Part shown: one piece after another, positions 25,371 to 34,388 of the stretch
How the letters are laid out: each line of letters opens with the position of its first letter
How positions within the stretch are numbered: the first letter of the stretch is position 1
Assembly (NCBI GenBank): GCA_031553885.1
Contig: JAVBKV010000050.1
Coordinates: 1-46,430 of the forward strand
From: JAVBKV01 sp031553885
GTDB lineage: Bacteria > Bacteroidota > Bacteroidia > Bacteroidales > Azobacteroidaceae
Reading direction: 5' to 3'
DNA length: 46,430 nt
Program-made: the position numbers and the translations under genes
Notes under the pieces: generated by a model
Told to the model about the DNA's origin: nothing
The model's database searches: none
What the model saw: the letters and a program-made list of their open reading frames with translations, nothing else

Positions 25371-27239
25371 TTATTTTTTGATTGTATTTTCCATTTTATC
25401 GATCGCTTTGACAGTCGAATTATACAACTCGTCCATCGCTCCCGTTCCCTGAGCGGGCGCAAAACGTGCAAACTCACAGGTATTGAGAATATCCATGAAT
25501 TCCTTAATCAAATCCTCTCCTACACCATATTGAGTCAATTCGGCTTCCACATTGTCTTTGGTCAATGACGAAACCGGAATATTCAATTTATCGCTTAAAT
25601 ACCCCCATACGGCCTTCAGCACTTCATCGTAAAAGGCTTCTTTCTGATTCTCTTTCAGAAACTTACCAGCAGACTTAAGCCTTTTGGATGCTACCTTATT
25701 CGCCTTTTTCGTGCGAACCAATGCAATGTTAGCATTTTCAGCAGCTTGTTTGCGGTAAATAACAAAGAAAACAATAAAAAGTATAGCCGGGAGCAGATAG
25801 AAAAGCCAATACCCGATCGTTCCGAAGAAAAACTCACCCTGATGGAATGAAAATCCCTGCGTCTGAATGTACCGGATGTCCTTGCCTACAAAACGTACAT
25901 CTTCCTTATTGGTCGAACTCATGATCGGACCACTGGTTCCGGATCCGGCTTCTCCCTGTTCCACATGCAACTTATATTCATCGGTAGACAAGGTTTTATA
26001 AGTCCCCGAGTTCAGGTCGAAATAAGAAAATTCTGCTTTCGGAATCGTAAAATCTCCGGCATAACGGGGAATCGCATAGTATTCAATGGTCTTCACTCCC
26101 GTAACACCCCCCGCAGAAACCTTCTGACTGGGATCTACTTTGGGATCATATACCTCAAAATCATTAGGAAATACAATTTCAGGATTCTTAACCAGCTTAA
26201 TATTACCACTTCCGGAAATAGTCACCTTAATCGTAACCGCATCATTGGTCTTCACATTATTGGAACTGATTGAAGAAGTCATTTTATATTCCCCAACTGC
26301 TCCGTTGAAAGAAGCGGGCTTACCTGAAGGAAGAGCCTTGACATCAACCGTAATGGGTGAAGTCCTTAGTTCTTTCTTTACATTTTCATACGCATCGAGG
26401 AAACCATCGAATATGCTGCGCATCTGACGGTTGGATCGTACTGCAACTATCAGATCCAGTTTCCCTGATCCGATGGTAATTTTACCGGAATGTTGAGGAT
26501 AAAGAATCGTTTGCTTCAATACCACCGAACGATAATTTCTCCCGTTGTAATTTTCCAGCGTCCATTGCGGATTCGGAAGCTCGACTTCCTGAGCAACAAA
26601 CCCCTCATACTCAGGAAATTTAACACTCTCTATACTTCTGACATCATACAAGGAATACAATTTGAATGTGATCAAAAAACCTTCGTTTTCATACATTGAA
26701 TTTTTTGACACCTGTGCCCGGACAAACAGATCATTATTTCCTATATTAGTGGAAGAAGACGGATTTGAAGCCTGATTACCCGATTGAGAACCGGAATTAT
26801 CCGAATTATCGGAATTACCGGAAGAAGCAGGAGCCTGGTCCGGAGGGAGTACTTTGACTGTCACCTCATTGGATTTATACTCGCTGTTTCCTACTTTAAT
26901 CGTTGCCGCAGGTATGGTAATAGTACCCTCTTCTTTAGCCTGCAACGTATACACATAAACAAAACTGGCTTTTGTTGTTGCCTGACCACTGATAAGATCA
27001 ACAAAAGACGATGAAGATCTGGGACCTTCGACAGGTCCGTATAAAATATCAAATCCTTTTCCGGACGGGAGGCGGGGTAGATCTTTCGCTACGTCACCAG
27101 TGGTTGTCAGCGTATACGTCAACCGAAACTGCTGATTGACAACCACTGCCTTATCTGCGTTCCCCTTGAATGTAATCTGGGCGATTCCATTCAGGTATCC
27201 GGTTATGAATAGTATAAATAAGAAAAACAGTTTTCTCAT
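25371..27239 (-). CDS. batD: BatD aerotolerance-related protein
   Basis: The 622-aa protein has a signal peptide (1-21), a BatD core of repeated immunoglobulin-like segments (about 22-430, beginning ITFKGNADKAVVVNQQF and containing LPRLPSGKGFDILYGP), a Ser/Gly/Asn-rich linker near 140-170, one transmembrane helix (about 478-498) and a cytoplasmic C-terminal helical part (about 500-620). This is typical of BatD, which is thought to form a membrane complex with BatA and BatB through their VWA domains. It sits between batC and batE on one strand with short gaps. Confidence 0.92.
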   Translation of the reverse strand: MRKLFFLFILFITGYLNGIAQITFKGNADKAVVVNQQFRLTYTLTTTGDVAKDLPRLPSGKGFDILYGPVEGPRSSSSFVDLISGQATTKASFVYVYTLQAKEEGTITIPAATIKVGNSEYKSNEVTVKVLPPDQAPASSGNSDNSDNSGSQSGNQASNPSSSTNIGNNDLFVRAQVSKNSMYENEGFLITFKLYSLYDVRSIESVKFPEYEGFVAQEVELPNPQWTLENYNGRNYRSVVLKQTILYPQHSGKITIGSGKLDLIVAVRSNRQMRSIFDGFLDAYENVKKELRTSPITVDVKALPSGKPASFNGAVGEYKMTSSISSNNVKTNDAVTIKVTISGSGNIKLVKNPEIVFPNDFEVYDPKVDPSQKVSAGGVTGVKTIEYYAIPRYAGDFTIPKAEFSYFDLNSGTYKTLSTDEYKLHVEQGEAGSGTSGPIMSSTNKEDVRFVGKDIRYIQTQGFSFHQGEFFFGTIGYWLFYLLPAILFIVFFVIYRKQAAENANIALVRTKKANKVASKRLKSAGKFLKENQKEAFYDEVLKAVWGYLSDKLNIPVSSLTKDNVEAELTQYGVGEDLIKEFMDILNTCEFARFAPAQGTGAMDELYNSTVKAIDKMENTIKK

Positions 27240-27258
27240 TGTTCTGTTGTATTATTAA

Positions 27259-27999
27259 TTACCAATTCTTATCTGTTTTCCGGCGTTGCATTTGCTTCGC
27301 CTGCTGCTCTTTCGCTTTTTCCTGCGTTTCCTTTTCGTTTTGCATCAACGCATCCAATATCTGCTGAGCGTTTTCTTTACTCATCTGCTCGTTATTTTGC
27401 TGCTGCTGTTGCTGTTGTTGCTGATCCTGCTGCTGGTCTTTGGGTTGCTCCTGTTTTTGGTCCTGCTGCTGGTCTTTTTGCTGTTGATCCTGCTTTTGGT
27501 CTTGTCCCTGGTTTTGCTGATCCTCAGAATCCTTTAACAACTTCTGGGCCAATGCCAGGTTATAACGGGTTTCATCATCCGCAGGATTTTTTCTCAACGA
27601 CTGTTTATAAGCTTCAATGCTTTTTTTCAGGTTCTCATTGTACTTGGAAGGATCTTCTTTCTCCTTAGCCACAGCTTCCGTCAGAAAAACATTGCCTACA
27701 TTATGCATGGTAACTGCCTGTTTGGACTTATCCTTTTCATTTTCAGCTGCTACCTGAAATTGTTCCAATGCTTCCGGTAATTTGTTCTGCCTGAACAATG
27801 AATTACCAAGATTATAAGCAGCATCCGACGAATGGGCATTGGCTTCCAGCGCCTTCCGGTAATCCAATTCCGCTTCGTTATATTTTTCCTGTTTATATTG
27901 TTTATTCCCTTTTCTCAGTTGTTCCCTTACTTCCTTCTGTGCATAAGAAAACATCGGAATGCAGGCCATAACAAACAATAAAATCCATTTATATTTCAT
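27259..27999 (-). CDS. batC: BatC: TPR protein with glutamine-rich tail
   Basis: The 246-aa protein has a signal peptide (1-20), three TPR units (about 24-160, with SSDAAYNLGNSLFRQ and ETRYNLALAQKLL) and a low-complexity tail of Gln, Lys and Asp repeats from about residue 165, with a run of nine Gln, then a charged end. The start ATG at 27999 was chosen over an upstream TTG because it opens directly into the signal peptide. The tail is encoded by repeated CAG/CAA-type triplets (27380-27525), which makes its length prone to change. It is followed after 19 bases by batD. Confidence 0.85.
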   Translation of the reverse strand: MKYKWILLFVMACIPMFSYAQKEVREQLRKGNKQYKQEKYNEAELDYRKALEANAHSSDAAYNLGNSLFRQNKLPEALEQFQVAAENEKDKSKQAVTMHNVGNVFLTEAVAKEKEDPSKYNENLKKSIEAYKQSLRKNPADDETRYNLALAQKLLKDSEDQQNQGQDQKQDQQQKDQQQDQKQEQPKDQQQDQQQQQQQQQNNEQMSKENAQQILDALMQNEKETQEKAKEQQAKQMQRRKTDKNW

Positions 28000-28022
28000 A
28001 TTGTAAAATATTGACAATTGAT

Positions 28023-29042
28023 TTATGAAAACAACTTAATTTTACGGAATATCCTGTTTTTCCGATCCAAAATAAAAAATTCAAGAATGAGGATAAACAA
28101 TACGATCCATGCCAGGACCTGGTATTTCTCATCATACGATGAATACACCTTGCTTTCCACATCCGACTTATTCATTTTATCAATTTCCTTCTGCAACGCT
28201 TTCAATGCATTATTGGTATTATCCGTCCGGGCATACATCCCGTTTCCGGCCACTGCGATTTCCTGACACATCGACTCATTGAGCTTGGTAGTAATCATAT
28301 TACCTTCCTGGTCTTTCAGGAATCCGTTGGTTCCCGGAACAGGAATCGGGGATCCCTGAGGTAATCCAACTCCCAACACATTGACTCTGATGTTTTTTTC
28401 AGCAGCAGCCTTGGCTGCTCCCAAAGCATCGTCTTCGTGATTTTCCCCATCAGTAATCAGGATAATGGTCTTATCACTGGTCTCACTCGGTGTAAAAGAA
28501 CGCATGGCTAAATTTATAGCAGCTCCGATAGCCGTTCCCTGGGTAGGAACGATAGACGGATCGATGGTCGATAAAAACATCTTGGCCGAGACATAATCGG
28601 ATGTAATCGGGAGCTGAATGAAAGCATCACCAGCAAAGACAACCAATCCTATTTTGTCATTTTTCAAGTCATCCACTAATTTAGACAAAATCAATTTCGC
28701 TTTATCCAGGCGGCTGGGGGAAACATCTGTACTCAGCATCGAATTGGAGACATCCAAACACACCATCACTTCAACGCCCTGCCTTTTTACGGTTTCCAAT
28801 TTAGAACCAAACTGAGGCCCTGCAATCAGAAAGATAAACAATGCAAGAGCTGCAAACAGCAACCAGAATTTCAAATACTGTTTTTTAAGCGATACGTCCG
28901 GCATGAGGCTACGAAGGGTAGCCATGAGGCCAAATCGCTTCAATGCCCGTTTTTTACTGTACATGGAATACACAAATATTCCCAGCAAAACAGGTAATAT
29001 CAATAAAAGGAACAAATAGTCCGGATGTTCAAATCTAAACAT
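28023..29042 (-). CDS. batB: BatB: VWA-domain membrane protein
   Basis: The 339-aa protein has two N-terminal membrane helices (about 9-27 and 58-76), a von Willebrand factor A domain (about 90-285) with the MIDAS motif DVSNS (96-100) and the later Thr and Asp ligands (GTAIG, ITDGENHEDD), and a C-terminal helix (about 310-327). BatA and BatB are paralogous VWA proteins of the Bat complex; metal-dependent binding of partner proteins in the periplasm or cytoplasm is expected. It lies 25 bases after batA in the same direction. Confidence 0.92.
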   Translation of the reverse strand: MFRFEHPDYLFLLLILPVLLGIFVYSMYSKKRALKRFGLMATLRSLMPDVSLKKQYLKFWLLFAALALFIFLIAGPQFGSKLETVKRQGVEVMVCLDVSNSMLSTDVSPSRLDKAKLILSKLVDDLKNDKIGLVVFAGDAFIQLPITSDYVSAKMFLSTIDPSIVPTQGTAIGAAINLAMRSFTPSETSDKTIILITDGENHEDDALGAAKAAAEKNIRVNVLGVGLPQGSPIPVPGTNGFLKDQEGNMITTKLNESMCQEIAVAGNGMYARTDNTNNALKALQKEIDKMNKSDVESKVYSSYDEKYQVLAWIVLFILILEFFILDRKNRIFRKIKLFS

Positions 29043-29067
29043 AATTCTTTCGTTATTCCGTTAACCA

Positions 29068-30054
29068 TCAAGGTATATTTCTCAGTACGGTGTATCTCAA
29101 TAATAATTCCAGTAAAAAGAACAACAGGCCGATCATGGCGAACAACGTGTATTCCTCTTGTTTCTTACTGTACTCCTGAACACTCATTTTTGTCTTTTCC
29201 ATCTGGTCGATTTCCTCATAGATTCCTTTCAGGGCCTTATTGTTGGTCGCCCGGAAATACAGACCTCCGGTAACCTGAGCAATCTGAGTCAATGTCTGTT
29301 CGTCAATTTCAACCGGCACTGGATGATACTGAACCCCTGTCGCCGTTTGAAAAGGATAAGGAGCCGTCCCTATCGTTCCCACAGCAATGGTATACACACG
29401 TATTCCAAACGTTTTGGCGATCTCGGCAGCTGTCACGGGAGCAATTTCACCCTTGTTGTTCGAACCGTCGGTCAACAGGATAATCACTTTAGACTTCGCC
29501 TGGCTATTCTGCAACCGGCTGACTGCCGTTGCCAGACTGTGCCCGATAGCAGTTCCTTCCTCGGTAATCAGGTTACACCGAACATCTTTCAACAGGTTCA
29601 ATAGAACGGTATGATCGACTGTCAACGGACATTGAGTAAAACTTTCCCCTGCAAAAAGAACCAATCCGATATTGTCTGTCGGACGTCCGTTAATAAAAGA
29701 CGCAGCCACTTCCTTAGCAGCCTCCAGCCGATTGGGTTTGAGGTCTTCCGCCAGCATGGACGTCGAAATATCCAATGTCATGACGATATCGATTCCTTCG
29801 GTCGTCGATTTGTTCCAGCTATTGGTCGACTGTGGACGAGCCAGGGCAATGATCAGAAAGACCAGAGCGATGACCCGAAAGACAAAAGGCAAATGCCTCA
29901 GGTATACTTTATAGCTTACCGGCGCTTTTTCAAATCCCTGGGAAGATGACAGTTGGAGGGAGGCCTGCGATTTACGCAACTTCCAGATATACCACCCGAT
30001 CATCGGGATAAGTAAAAGCAACAATAAGAAATACAATGGATTTGCAAAAACCAT
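29068..30054 (-). CDS. batA: BatA: VWA-domain membrane protein
   Basis: The 328-aa protein has the same plan as BatB: hydrophobic segments near 6-24 and 55-75, a VWA domain (about 88-280) with MIDAS residues DISTS (94-98), EEGTAIG and LTDGSNNKGE, and a C-terminal helix (about 305-322). It is placed between the BatD-like protein and batB, as in other Bacteroidetes Bat operons. The reading start at 30054 opens into the first helix directly. A role in oxygen tolerance is known for the operon in Bacteroides fragilis; which partner it binds is not known. Confidence 0.92.
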   Translation of the reverse strand: MVFANPLYFLLLLLLIPMIGWYIWKLRKSQASLQLSSSQGFEKAPVSYKVYLRHLPFVFRVIALVFLIIALARPQSTNSWNKSTTEGIDIVMTLDISTSMLAEDLKPNRLEAAKEVAASFINGRPTDNIGLVLFAGESFTQCPLTVDHTVLLNLLKDVRCNLITEEGTAIGHSLATAVSRLQNSQAKSKVIILLTDGSNNKGEIAPVTAAEIAKTFGIRVYTIAVGTIGTAPYPFQTATGVQYHPVPVEIDEQTLTQIAQVTGGLYFRATNNKALKGIYEEIDQMEKTKMSVQEYSKKQEEYTLFAMIGLLFFLLELLLRYTVLRNIP

Positions 30055-30070
30055 AGTTGTACAATTATAA

Positions 30071-30104
30071 AATTAAAAAATGAAGAGAATTAAAAAATGA
30101 AGAA
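30071..30104. repeat. Tandem 17-bp direct repeat
   Basis: AATTAAAAAATGAAGAG (30071-30087) is followed directly by a copy with one change (30088-30104). It lies between batA and the preceding gene of the operon, where it would be in the transcript. Confidence 0.8.
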
Positions 30105-30106
30105 AA

Positions 30107-31117
30107 TCAATTACCTTCATTATTTTCATTATTTTCATTTCTTTCATTACTTTCATTTTTTTCATTCTCACCATTCTCAACCTCAACTTTTTCCTCCACT
30201 TTGGTTTGATTAACAAACAAATAAGCATTCATCAGGCTCAATTCGTTTTCATCAGGAAGCGGATGATACTTGGCAAATTTTACAAAATCGGCCAGTTGAA
30301 GGATTTGTTTCAGGTTATCGTATACCGAATCAGCATCACTTAACTTTCTGATTTTATCCAGAATCTCTCCGGAGGTCATTTCCATGGCGGCCGTTCCGAA
30401 TCGTTCCTCGATGTATTTCCTCAATGTATCAGTCACCAACGAATGGAATTCCTTCATTCTTCCCTGTTGCCACAGTTTCTGGGATTTAATTGCATCCAGT
30501 TCATTGATAGCCCGAACATGGGGAGGCAACAAAGGTTCTTCTTTCTTAAACGGAATCAATGATTTCCGATTCTTCAAGCGGATAATGATATAGACAATAG
30601 CTGCGATTAGAAGAAGACCTCCAAGAATCATTAAAATCAAAAACAAGTAATCCGACAGAACAAATTCCGGACGAATCACATCTTTGATATCATAAAACTG
30701 CTTGGATTCTGTATCCACCTGATACGTTGATACTTTTAATCCCAGTTGATTCGAATAAATCGTATCTGCTCCGGAAATCATCCGGAATGCAGGAATATGG
30801 TACAAGGCAGAATCAAAAGAAGTAACCAGGTAATCCACTTTGAACTGCAAACGGTTATTTCCGATATCGGTTGTATCTATCTTGGAAGTTTCCAACACTT
30901 CTACCCCTGTCATAATCGTATCTGCAAAAACAGGCAGTTGCAACGGCCGGTCTTTTTCAGCAGCAACTTCCAACCGAATCCGGGTTTGCTGACCAATCAT
31001 TATACTGGTAGAATCAATAGATGCTTTAATGACCGGTTGTTGTGCAAATACCTGAATCGATGATAATAAACACAACAGGATCAAAGCAAAATTTCTTATC
31101 TGTTTGATAGACTTCAT
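30107..31117 (-). CDS. BatD-like/DUF4381-type membrane protein of the Bat operon
   Basis: The 336-aa protein has a signal peptide (1-25), an immunoglobulin-like periplasmic region resembling the first part of BatD (about 26-130), one transmembrane helix (about 152-177) and a cytoplasmic helical domain (about 205-300, with FHSLVTDTLRKYIEERFG) like that found in DUF4381 and BatD tails. It thus looks like a short BatD. The C terminus is a 26-residue stretch of Glu-Asn repeats encoded by 9-12 base tandem units (about 30110-30185). It lies between the DUF58 gene and batA and is probably co-transcribed with both. Confidence 0.8.
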   Translation of the reverse strand: MKSIKQIRNFALILLCLLSSIQVFAQQPVIKASIDSTSIMIGQQTRIRLEVAAEKDRPLQLPVFADTIMTGVEVLETSKIDTTDIGNNRLQFKVDYLVTSFDSALYHIPAFRMISGADTIYSNQLGLKVSTYQVDTESKQFYDIKDVIRPEFVLSDYLFLILMILGGLLLIAAIVYIIIRLKNRKSLIPFKKEEPLLPPHVRAINELDAIKSQKLWQQGRMKEFHSLVTDTLRKYIEERFGTAAMEMTSGEILDKIRKLSDADSVYDNLKQILQLADFVKFAKYHPLPDENELSLMNAYLFVNQTKVEEKVEVENGENEKNESNERNENNENNEGN

Positions 31118-31122
31118 AGGTT

Positions 31123-31992
31123 TTAACTACGTTTATTAAACAACGCGATCAGCGCCTTTACATAATCTTCGTCCGTACGGATGGATACCGAATCGACGCG
31201 GCTTCGCTTGAAAGCACTATCCATTTCCACCTGCCGTTTCTCCCACCATTGTTTGTAGGTATTCCTTAACCGGGCAGAAGAGGTATCCACCCATTTTTCC
31301 AGGCCGGTTTCCGCATCCTTAATTTTAAGCAAACCTACAGCAGGGATTTCTGTCTCCCGATCGTCATACACCTGAATAGCTACCATATCATGCTTTTTAT
31401 TGGCTATTGTCAATGCATGCAGGTAATTACCCTTATCAATATAATCAGACAATATGAATGCTGTGCAACGCTTTTTGATCGCATTGGTCAGATATTTCAA
31501 CACCTGGGAAATATCCGTTTTTGTTTCCTGCGGCTGAAAATCAATTAACTCCCGGATAATATACAAAATGTGTTTCTTCCCTTTTTGAGGAGGAATGAAT
31601 TTTTCAATTTTACTCGAAAAAAAGATAACGCCGATTTTATCATTGTTCTGAATAGCAGAAAAAGCCAATGTAGCGGCAATTTCTGTAATCATATCTTTTT
31701 TCATCATTTCGCAAGTACCAAAGTTCCGGCTACCGGAAACGTCGATCAGAAGCATGACCGTTAACTCCCGTTCTTCTTCAAATACCTTAATATAAGGTCT
31801 TGAATACCGAGCAGTTACATTCCAGTCAATATCCCGGATGTCGTCTCCGAATTCATACTCCCTGACTTCGGAGAAAGCCATCCCCCTACCCTTGAAGGCC
31901 GAATGATACTGGCCGGCAAAGATATTCCGGGACAAGCCGCGGGTCTTGATTTCTACATGCCGTACTTTTTTTAGAAGTTCGCTTGTTTCCAC
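31123..31992 (-). CDS. DUF58 domain protein (VWA-like), partner of MoxR
   Basis: The 289-aa cytoplasmic protein shows the DUF58 core RDIDWNVTARYSRPYIKVFEEER near residues 50-75, followed by a VWA-like fold with LLIDVSGS (MIDAS-like) near 82-89. DUF58 proteins are regularly encoded next to MoxR ATPases and are thought to be adaptor proteins for them. It follows moxR in the operon and precedes the BatD-like gene by five bases. The start ATG at 31992 gives the usual N terminus (ELLKKVRHVEI). Confidence 0.9.
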   Translation of the reverse strand: METSELLKKVRHVEIKTRGLSRNIFAGQYHSAFKGRGMAFSEVREYEFGDDIRDIDWNVTARYSRPYIKVFEEERELTVMLLIDVSGSRNFGTCEMMKKDMITEIAATLAFSAIQNNDKIGVIFFSSKIEKFIPPQKGKKHILYIIRELIDFQPQETKTDISQVLKYLTNAIKKRCTAFILSDYIDKGNYLHALTIANKKHDMVAIQVYDDRETEIPAVGLLKIKDAETGLEKWVDTSSARLRNTYKQWWEKRQVEMDSAFKRSRVDSVSIRTDEDYVKALIALFNKRS

Positions 31993-32002
31993 AATATTAT
32001 TA

Positions 32003-32086
32003 ATTGAGAGTGGAGAATTGAGAATTGAGAATTGAAAATAACGTTACATCATTCTCAATTCTCCATTCTCAATTCTCAATTATTAA
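32003..32086. repeat. Heptamer-based long inverted repeat
   Basis: GAATTGA is repeated three times in direct order at 32015-32035, and TCAATTC-type units run in the opposite sense at 32050-32080, so the two halves can fold into one long hairpin around 32036-32048. It fills almost the whole space between moxR and the DUF58 gene, so it would be inside the operon transcript and could set the ratio of the two products. Confidence 0.75.
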
Positions 32087-33082
32087 TTAGGGTACTTCAA
32101 CTTTATTTAATATTTCACTAATGATCTCCTCTGAGGTGAGGTTATTGGCTTCTGCTTCGTAGCTCAATCCGATACGGTGGCGCATAACATCATGGCATAC
32201 TGCACGGATATCCTCAGGAATAACATATCCCCTGCGTTTGATAAACGCATAAGCACGGGCAGCCAGAGCCAGGTTAATAGAAGCACGGGGAGATGCACCA
32301 AAAGAAATCATCTCTTTCAGATTGGGCAAACCATGCTCCTGCGGGAAACGGGTAGCAAAAACAATATCGACAATGTATTTCTCGATTTTTTCGTCCAGGT
32401 AAACTTCACGAACGATTTTACGGGCTTCCAGAATTTCGTCTTTCTTGAGAACCGCTTTGATCTGAGGTTGCTCTCCACTGATATTCTGGCGGATAATTAA
32501 CTTTTCTTCCTCTTTTTTCGGATAGTTGATAATCACTTTCAGCATGAAACGGTCGACCTGGGCTTCAGGCAGCGGATACGTACCTTCCTGCTCGATCGGG
32601 TTTTGGGTAGCCATTACCAGGAATGGTTCCGGAAGTTTATATGTTCTTTCACCAATGGTCACCTGTCTTTCCTGCATCGCTTCCAGCAGAGCACTTTGTA
32701 CTTTAGCCGGAGCCCGGTTAATTTCATCTGCCAGGACAAAATTAGCAAAAACAGGACCTTGTTTTACTAGAAATTCTTCCGTCTTCTGGCTGTAAATCAT
32801 GGTTCCGACCACATCGGCAGGCAACAGGTCGGGAGTAAATTGTATCCGGCTGTATTTGGCATCGATCAACGAACCCAGTGTTTTTATTGCCAACGTTTTA
32901 GCCAAACCGGGAACCCCTTCCAGGAGGATATGTCCATCCGATAACAAACCAATAAGTAACGATTCCACCAAATGTTTTTGTCCTACAATCACCTGATCCA
33001 TTCCCATGGTGATCATATTGACAAAGCCGCTCTTGCTCTCAATTCTTTCGTTCAATTCACGAATATCAACTGTCTGACTCAT
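32087..33082 (-). CDS. MoxR-family AAA+ ATPase
   Basis: The 331-aa ATPase has Walker A EGVPGLAKT (about 55-63), Walker B VLADEINRAP (about 116-125), sensor motifs MATQNPIEQEG and the C-terminal lid with the SPRAS motif. MoxR proteins act as chaperone-like ATPases that, with DUF58/VWA partners, mature or assemble metal-dependent or envelope complexes. It is the first gene of the eight-gene run to batE and lies after a TATTTTTG -7 element (complement of 33139-33146). Confidence 0.93.
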   Translation of the reverse strand: MSQTVDIRELNERIESKSGFVNMITMGMDQVIVGQKHLVESLLIGLLSDGHILLEGVPGLAKTLAIKTLGSLIDAKYSRIQFTPDLLPADVVGTMIYSQKTEEFLVKQGPVFANFVLADEINRAPAKVQSALLEAMQERQVTIGERTYKLPEPFLVMATQNPIEQEGTYPLPEAQVDRFMLKVIINYPKKEEEKLIIRQNISGEQPQIKAVLKKDEILEARKIVREVYLDEKIEKYIVDIVFATRFPQEHGLPNLKEMISFGASPRASINLALAARAYAFIKRRGYVIPEDIRAVCHDVMRHRIGLSYEAEANNLTSEEIISEILNKVEVP

Positions 33083-33138
33083 AAGTATATTTATTATATT
33101 ACTATTCTTTACAAAAACAGGTTTTCAGAGAAACAGTG

Positions 33139-33146
33139 CAAAAATA
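33139..33146 (-). promoter_or_regulatory. -7 element for the moxR-bat operon
   Basis: Minus-strand TATTTTTG lies 57 bases before the moxR start codon. The expected -33 zone has no clear TTG, so the call rests on one element and position. Confidence 0.4.
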
Positions 33147-33249
33147 GAAATGTTAAATTTCTATTGAAAGACCTTGTGAGTTAAAAATGATTAATTAAGC
33201 CTATAAAAACTAATCACTCGTTACTTTTCTGAAAGAAGGCCGGAGGATC

Positions 33250-34386
33250 TCATTTACGGGCGATCCGTTTTCCAAGCTCTTCCGCCTTACGGATTGATTC
33301 CGGATTATCCTTATCTATATTGTACTTACCGGCAGGAGGAATTACAATTTTCAATCCCACAGTCACATTATTCGGATCCTTAATGATCGCTTTATTCTCT
33401 TCATACAGGTAGACCCAGAAAATTTTATTTCCATATTCCTGTAAAGCAATCACAGTCAATCGTTCCCCGGGCTCAATCGTTCTTGTCCTGACCGTATTCG
33501 GTTCCGTTTTTGTAACTTCTTGTTTCTTCTCTGTATCTGAGGGACCTGTATTTTTCACAGCCACTTTCTTCACTTCATCCGGAGGAATAACCTTTTCAAC
33601 AGCTACCTTCCTGACAGTATCCGGATGAGCAGCCGGCTTCGTTACAGGAACAGAAACCGTATCCGGAGAAGTCAATGTATCCTTAGGAAGAGTCGCACTA
33701 ACCGGCGGGGTCTGATGTTTCTTCTGTAAATCCAGTTCCATATTTTCCCAACCGGAATGAATGTAATTTTCCTCATGAAAAGGATCATCATCAAGAAACA
33801 AATATACGGAAAAAGTGATTGCCAAAAGGATAACCAAGGTTATTCCAATCCCTCTCCAGTTGATTTCTCTCATTATTTTTTTACTTTTAGCCCGATACCC
33901 AAGTTTTTCCTCCTGCCAATCCACCGGAACAAATGGAACGAACTTTGATTCTGTTTCTCTCTTCTTTTCATCGGATAAAGAATCTGTCAAAGGTTCCACT
34001 CCCACCGGAGATTCAGGTTCTTCCTCTTCCGCCTGCCGCATGTCTGCATCCGGACCTATTTCCGATGTTATAATCTCCACCGGTTCAAAAAGAGCAAACG
34101 GTTCATTTACGGTTTCACTCAAATATTTATCCGGCACAAAATTGATCTTATGATGGGCCGGAATCAACATCCGTTCTCCCGTTCTTACATCGACGCTTTC
34201 CCTCGCTTCTACTTCTGTCAGCTTAAATGAACCCAGATTCCTTACTTTAACTTGTTTTTCTGCAACAAGTACTTCCGCCAACAAATCAAAAAACTCCCGA
34301 AGAAAAACTTCCGAGTCTTTTTTTGAAACACCGGACTTTTCAGCTAAAAGGCCGGCCAGATCCTGCAAATTGATCTTTTCATTCAT
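33250..34386 (-). CDS. HU-fold domain, membrane helix and LysM fusion protein
   Basis: The 378-aa protein has an HU/IHF-like DNA-binding domain at residues 1-92 (VKVRNLGSFKL, TGERMLIPAHHKINFVP), an acidic linker, a single transmembrane helix at about 179-198 (GITLVILLAITFSVYLFL), a Pro/Thr/Lys-rich stretch with repeated VKKVAV/VRKVAV units (about 225-295) and a C-terminal LysM-like domain (302-351, ERLTVIALQEYG and LKIVIPP). With the HU part inside and the LysM part outside, it could tie DNA to the cell wall. It follows a normal HU gene by two bases and ends the FtsY-RimO group. Function is inferred from domains only. Confidence 0.82.
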   Translation of the reverse strand: MNEKINLQDLAGLLAEKSGVSKKDSEVFLREFFDLLAEVLVAEKQVKVRNLGSFKLTEVEARESVDVRTGERMLIPAHHKINFVPDKYLSETVNEPFALFEPVEIITSEIGPDADMRQAEEEEPESPVGVEPLTDSLSDEKKRETESKFVPFVPVDWQEEKLGYRAKSKKIMREINWRGIGITLVILLAITFSVYLFLDDDPFHEENYIHSGWENMELDLQKKHQTPPVSATLPKDTLTSPDTVSVPVTKPAAHPDTVRKVAVEKVIPPDEVKKVAVKNTGPSDTEKKQEVTKTEPNTVRTRTIEPGERLTVIALQEYGNKIFWVYLYEENKAIIKDPNNVTVGLKIVIPPAGKYNIDKDNPESIRKAEELGKRIARK

Positions 34387-34388
34387 GG

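Noticed and set aside
27286..27537. Leucine-rich 83-codon plus-strand ORF
   Set aside because: It is the antisense reading of the glutamine-rich batC tail (CAG/CTG repeats).
30071..30185. CRISPR-like array
   Set aside because: Repeats are direct tandem copies without spacers and partly coding.
32003..32086. CRISPR or transposon end
   Set aside because: Units are 7 bases long, adjacent to one another and arranged as one hairpin; no spacers, no transposase and no target duplication.
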